In this document: positions 22,486 through 25,624 of the stretch, in pieces | How the letters are laid out: each line of letters starts with the position of its first letter | How positions within the stretch are numbered: the stretch's first letter is position 1 | NCBI GenBank assembly: GCA_002449335.1 | Contig: DKDL01000109.1 | Location: 1 to 25,624 of the forward strand | DNA: 25,624 bases | Reading direction: 5' to 3' | Origin: Succinatimonas sp. UBA6849 | GTDB lineage: Bacteria; Pseudomonadota; Gammaproteobacteria; Enterobacterales; Succinivibrionaceae | The notes under the pieces: generated by a model | What the model was told of the DNA's origin: nothing | What the model saw: only the letters and a program-made list of their open reading frames with translations | The model's database searches: none | Translations under genes and position numbers: made by a program

Positions 22486-23862
22486 ATGTCTAAAAATATA
22501 AAACAGATCGCTTTTAAAGAGTACAGAGATCCAGTTGAACTTTATGTTGAAAAGTTAAACGACAAAGGTCAGGGTATAGCTTATTTTGAAAACAGTGAAA
22601 TCTACCTTGAAGGTGTGATCGACGGAGAAACTGTTCTTGCAAAAATAGGTGATCCTTTTGCAAACGGCTCTAAAAGACGACCTGGTACAGTAATCAGTAT
22701 CACTGAGAAATCTCCTGACAGAGTCGACTATAAGGACAAATCGCTGCAGTCTGTGATGTCTTTTGGACCTATAAGCTATGAAGGCACTTTAAAACGCAAA
22801 CAGGAAATGATTGCTCAGGCCCTAAAGAGAGCCGGCATTGACAGCTGTAATTTAAAAACAGTTCAGAGAGCAGATCTTTCGGTTCCATCACGCTATAAGA
22901 GCATACGTTATTTTGCATTTTTGAATGAAAAGGTCGTAAACGGCTTTTATAAGGTTCATTCCCACGAGGTTGTAGCAGTGGAATGCTGTTCATTAGAACC
23001 TTTGTGGTTCTCTTCATTTGCAAATGATCTCTGTTCCTTTTTTACTGGTGAGAACATATCTGTATATGATGAAAAGTCACAGAAAGGGCTTTTGCGCTCT
23101 TTACTTCTGCGTGACACCATAAAAGAAAAAATGGCTGTTTTAGTGGTGTCAGAAGCGCCTTCAGAGATTTTTATAGACAGACTGAGATCTCAGTTTAAAG
23201 ACAGGGTTGATTCACTGTATCTTAATGTGAATGAGAGTAATTCAAACAAGATCCTGTCAGAAAAAATGATACTGATATCGGGTAAGGAAGAGATCACTCT
23301 TGAGCTTTGCGGTTTTAACTATAAGGCAGGTCCGTTTACTTTTCTGCAGGTGAATTACCCTGTGGCTGAAATAATGTACAAGAAGGCTGTGTCTTTCTGT
23401 GGTAGAGACAGTAATAAAACAGCTCTTGATCTCTGCTGCGGTGTAGGAACCATGACTTTACCTCTGTCTGAGAACTTTAAGAAAGTGACTGGTGTTGAGA
23501 TTGTACCTGAATCAATAAAAGCTGCCGAAGATAATGCAAAGTTGAATAATATCAGCAATGCGGAATTTATTGTCGGGGACATCAGAGATGTTATCGGTTC
23601 TCTTATAAAGAAAAATGACATCGCCTCGATCATCTGTGATCCTTCAAGAGTAGGTATCGGCGAGGATGCCTGCAGAGCTTTGGCAAAATTAAAGTCTCCG
23701 CTAAAACTTGCCTATATATTCTGCTCATTAAAGGCTTTAGAGCGCGATTTGAAGACACTTCATGACAACGGTTTTGAAATAGAGGAAGTTCAGGGGTTTG
23801 ACATGTTCCCATATTCATCTCATGTCGAGACGGTCTGTTTGATGTCAAGGAAAGATAAATAA
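22486..23862 (+). CDS. 23S rRNA (uracil-C5) methyltransferase, RlmD/RumA-like, lacking the Fe-S cysteines
   Basis: This SAM-dependent enzyme likely makes 5-methyluridine in 23S rRNA (position 1939 in E. coli RlmD). The 458-residue protein has an N-terminal TRAM domain (about 13-72), FLQVN (286-290), the SAM motif DLCCGVGT (315-322), DPSRVG (385-390), the nucleophile Cys413 in IFCSLKALERDL and the base Glu448 in HVE. All catalytic residues are therefore present. RlmD normally carries a 4Fe-4S cluster on CxxxxxCxxC plus a fourth Cys. Here the segment after the TRAM domain (about 85-105) has no cysteine, and only a C-C pair near 167-168 matches the fourth ligand. Its start lacks a clear Shine-Dalgarno. 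RlmC, RlmD or TrmA-like specificity cannot be decided by eye. Confidence 0.82.
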   Translation: MSKNIKQIAFKEYRDPVELYVEKLNDKGQGIAYFENSEIYLEGVIDGETVLAKIGDPFANGSKRRPGTVISITEKSPDRVDYKDKSLQSVMSFGPISYEGTLKRKQEMIAQALKRAGIDSCNLKTVQRADLSVPSRYKSIRYFAFLNEKVVNGFYKVHSHEVVAVECCSLEPLWFSSFANDLCSFFTGENISVYDEKSQKGLLRSLLLRDTIKEKMAVLVVSEAPSEIFIDRLRSQFKDRVDSLYLNVNESNSNKILSEKMILISGKEEITLELCGFNYKAGPFTFLQVNYPVAEIMYKKAVSFCGRDSNKTALDLCCGVGTMTLPLSENFKKVTGVEIVPESIKAAEDNAKLNNISNAEFIVGDIRDVIGSLIKKNDIASIICDPSRVGIGEDACRALAKLKSPLKLAYIFCSLKALERDLKTLHDNGFEIEEVQGFDMFPYSSHVETVCLMSRKDK

Positions 23863-23864
23863 GT

Positions 23865-23894
23865 GCCTGAAAGTGGCGTATTTCCGGGCTTTTT
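23865..23894 (+). terminator. Rho-independent terminator after the methyltransferase gene
   Basis: GCCTGAAA (23865-23872) pairs with TTTCCGGGC (23881-23889) with one bulge, followed by a five-T run. It lies 3 bases after the stop codon. Confidence 0.7.
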
Positions 23895-23962
23895 AGGTGG
23901 TTTGGATTTGAAACCTAACTCCCCATTCTTTGTTACTTTTTTATGTAACTATATAAATGTAT

Positions 23963-23994
23963 AAAAAAATCCTCAGACACAGATCTTTGGATTT
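23963..23994 (-). terminator. Putative terminator of the transposase gene
   Basis: On the minus strand AAATCC and GGATTT arms (23989-23994 and 23967-23972) flank an internal loop and an AGA/TCT inner stem. A seven-T run (23963-23969 on the plus strand as A) overlaps the left arm. It lies 18 bases after the transposase stop. Confidence 0.5.
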
Positions 23995-24011
23995 ATTTTG
24001 CCTAAATAAAA

Positions 24012-25624
24012 CTAGTCGTCGACGTAATCTTCAGCTTTTTCGGCATTTTCATCTTCTTCATAAACAACGTTCATTTCAGATTCAGGCAATTCAATATCAA
24101 GAGCCTTTAAAAGTTCCTTCTTCTTGCCTACAACCTCAGAGAAATAGCCTCCATCAGGGAATATGGTCTGAGTTATGTTGGACAGAGCAGACAGCATCTT
24201 AACAGTTGAATCATAAGGTAAGCTCTTACCTTCATCTTTGGCTTTGTCAATCTTGCATCTGAGCATACAGAGAATACTGCAGGCAAGGAAATGAACGAAT
24301 ATCTTTCCTGTAAGAGTGTTAGACGATGAAATATGCAGTCTTCTGGCACCGGTAAAGTCTTTTAATTTTCTAAAGCCTAGTTCAACTTCATTACGTTCTT
24401 TATAAGCTCTGTCTGCTTCAACAGGATCGGAGATGATGTCTGAGACAAGAACACGGACACCTTTGCCTAGCATATATTCAAATTTGGCTGTGCTGGAAAC
24501 AAAGACATCGCCGTTGTCATCAGCGGAGGTGTATTTCTCAAGGAAATCCTTTTCTTCATGAGTAAGAGACTTTTCATCAGTTTTCTTTTTATCCAGAAGC
24601 TTAGCCAGAGTACTTCTGAATGTATCTTCAGCGCTGTTGCGAAGTTCATGGTTAAGGTAAATATGCACATACATATCTCCCTTGAGTCTTGCTCTTTTAG
24701 TATTGGTATTACAGTTTAGAGGATAGCTCCACTTTAATTTCTCCGTTATCACACTCTGACCAAGTGAAAGGTTATAGTTACAGTCATCAAGCAGAGCGTT
24801 TAGGTTCTTAACAATGAGATTCTTACAGATGGAAAAGCAGGTTCGCATATTAAGAAGGAAACTCTGGTTATCCTGATACAGGTGGTGAATATTTTTAACA
24901 GAGCCATAACCTCTGTCAGCAACAAGGATCGCACTGCGGTTAAATCCCATGCGACAGTATTCCTTTAACAGGTGTGATACAGTTGATACATCAGGAGTTG
25001 CTCCGGAATAGACTCTGTAATACAAAGGACAGCCTGTTTTCTGATTTACAAGCATTACGATATTGATTTGCTTTAACAAATCACCATCCTTGTTATGTCC
25101 CCATTCAGAAAAATCCAGCTCTTTGGCACAGGTGGAGATAGAGGTTGAATCCAGAGCGTAGTAGTCGTTATTCTTCTGCTTTTCCTCTTCATAAATACAA
25201 TACTGATTGAGTTTTACAAAAAATTTATCAAGCTTTGCTGAGTCAACATGCTGTAAGAACCTGGTAATGCAGCCTATGTCTAAAGGTCTGTGGTATGGAA
25301 GTCTTGTAGCTAAGGCAAAATCCTCATACAGGTACATTGCCTTTTCAGGCTCTAATATCTTGAAATAAGCCAAAGACAGAAGCTTTTGTGTTGAATTGTA
25401 GGTATTAAAGGTATCTCTAAGTGCTTTTGATAATGGTGTATCTGCTATAACCTCATCAAGTAGCCAGGTAGCTCCGGCATGGACCACTCTAAGATCCTTT
25501 GCCTTTCTGACGAATAAAGTGTTGTCTTCGATGTCTTCAAGCTCATCAGCCTGAGAGAACTCAAGTTTATAACGTGTAAGTTTGCCTTTGGATTTAAATT
25601 TATGTAAATGGTCAGAAATAAATT
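24012..25624 (-). CDS. DDE transposase, IS1634/IS4-like, 5' end beyond the window
   Basis: The reading frame stays open to the window edge, so the true start lies outside; a GTG at 25487 is internal. About 537 codons are visible. Counting from that GTG, the catalytic residues are Asp113 (ALDSTS), Asp191 (VADRGYGS) and Glu369 in Y-2-R-3-E-6-K (YKERNEVELGFRKLK), the YREK signature of IS4-type enzymes. About 178 residues separate the second Asp and the Glu, consistent with the beta-strand insertion domain of this group. The C-terminus is acidic. The frame is intact, so the element may be active. Convergence with the methyltransferase gene places the insertion sequence end between 23895 and 24011, but no terminal inverted repeat can be paired because the other end is not in the window. 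Confidence 0.88.
   Translation of the reverse strand, partial: FISDHLHKFKSKGKLTRYKLEFSQADELEDIEDNTLFVRKAKDLRVVHAGATWLLDEVIADTPLSKALRDTFNTYNSTQKLLSLAYFKILEPEKAMYLYEDFALATRLPYHRPLDIGCITRFLQHVDSAKLDKFFVKLNQYCIYEEEKQKNNDYYALDSTSISTCAKELDFSEWGHNKDGDLLKQINIVMLVNQKTGCPLYYRVYSGATPDVSTVSHLLKEYCRMGFNRSAILVADRGYGSVKNIHHLYQDNQSFLLNMRTCFSICKNLIVKNLNALLDDCNYNLSLGQSVITEKLKWSYPLNCNTNTKRARLKGDMYVHIYLNHELRNSAEDTFRSTLAKLLDKKKTDEKSLTHEEKDFLEKYTSADDNGDVFVSSTAKFEYMLGKGVRVLVSDIISDPVEADRAYKERNEVELGFRKLKDFTGARRLHISSSNTLTGKIFVHFLACSILCMLRCKIDKAKDEGKSLPYDSTVKMLSALSNITQTIFPDGGYFSEVVGKKKELLKALDIELPESEMNVVYEEDENAEKAEDYVDD

Noticed and set aside
1..25624. Search for CRISPR arrays, toxin-antitoxin pairs, retrons or phage genes
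   Set aside because: No regularly spaced repeats, reverse transcriptase, nuclease or phage structural signatures were seen; apart from the insertion sequence at the right edge the region is ordinary chromosome.

Overview
The window looks like a chromosomal segment of an AT-rich, host-associated gammaproteobacterium. The evidence is gene order as well as gene content: hfq-hflX-hflK-hflC-purA, ispB divergent from rplU-rpmA-obg, apaH, and dnaG followed by a lysidine-type tRNA-Ile(CAU). Leucine is coded mostly by TTA, and the genes are close to gammaproteobacterial families. My best inference is a Succinivibrionaceae-like anaerobe; no 16S or marker alignment was possible, so the family is a guess.

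Layout. 1-6200 is a sugar-uptake island. A sugar-porter MFS transporter (-) diverges from a LacI-family regulator and a PfkB fructokinase (+), followed by a maltodextrin-type periplasmic binding protein without its own permease. The divergent region is packed with AAAATTTT-type palindromic motifs. 6380-11680 is the RNA-chaperone/protease-control/purine operon hfq-hflX-hflK-hflC-purA. A small atypical peptide deformylase follows (11803-12213). Then come ispB (-) and the divergent rplU-rpmA, obg and folA (13313-15980). A two-gene minus-strand operon encodes an NhaD-like ion antiporter and an unrecognised membrane protein (16063-18316). apaH (-) and dnaG (+) diverge at 19600-19855. dnaG runs into a tRNA-Ile2 gene whose promoter overlaps the dnaG stop codon. 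The right end holds a glycine-zipper lipoprotein (-), an RlmD-type rRNA m5U methyltransferase lacking most Fe-S cysteines (+), and an IS1634/IS4-like DDE transposase (-) that runs off the window edge.

How the genes work together. The left block probably imports a hexose or fructose-containing sugar, phosphorylates it and senses it through the LacI protein. The middle and right blocks are translation, replication, nucleotide and membrane housekeeping.

I found no defence, CRISPR, biosynthetic or phage-like system. The items most worth checking are regulatory (clustered operators, a possible 3'-UTR sRNA, a tRNA promoter inside the dnaG end) and enzymes with altered key residues (deformylase Gln to Met; RlmD without its N-terminal cysteine cluster).
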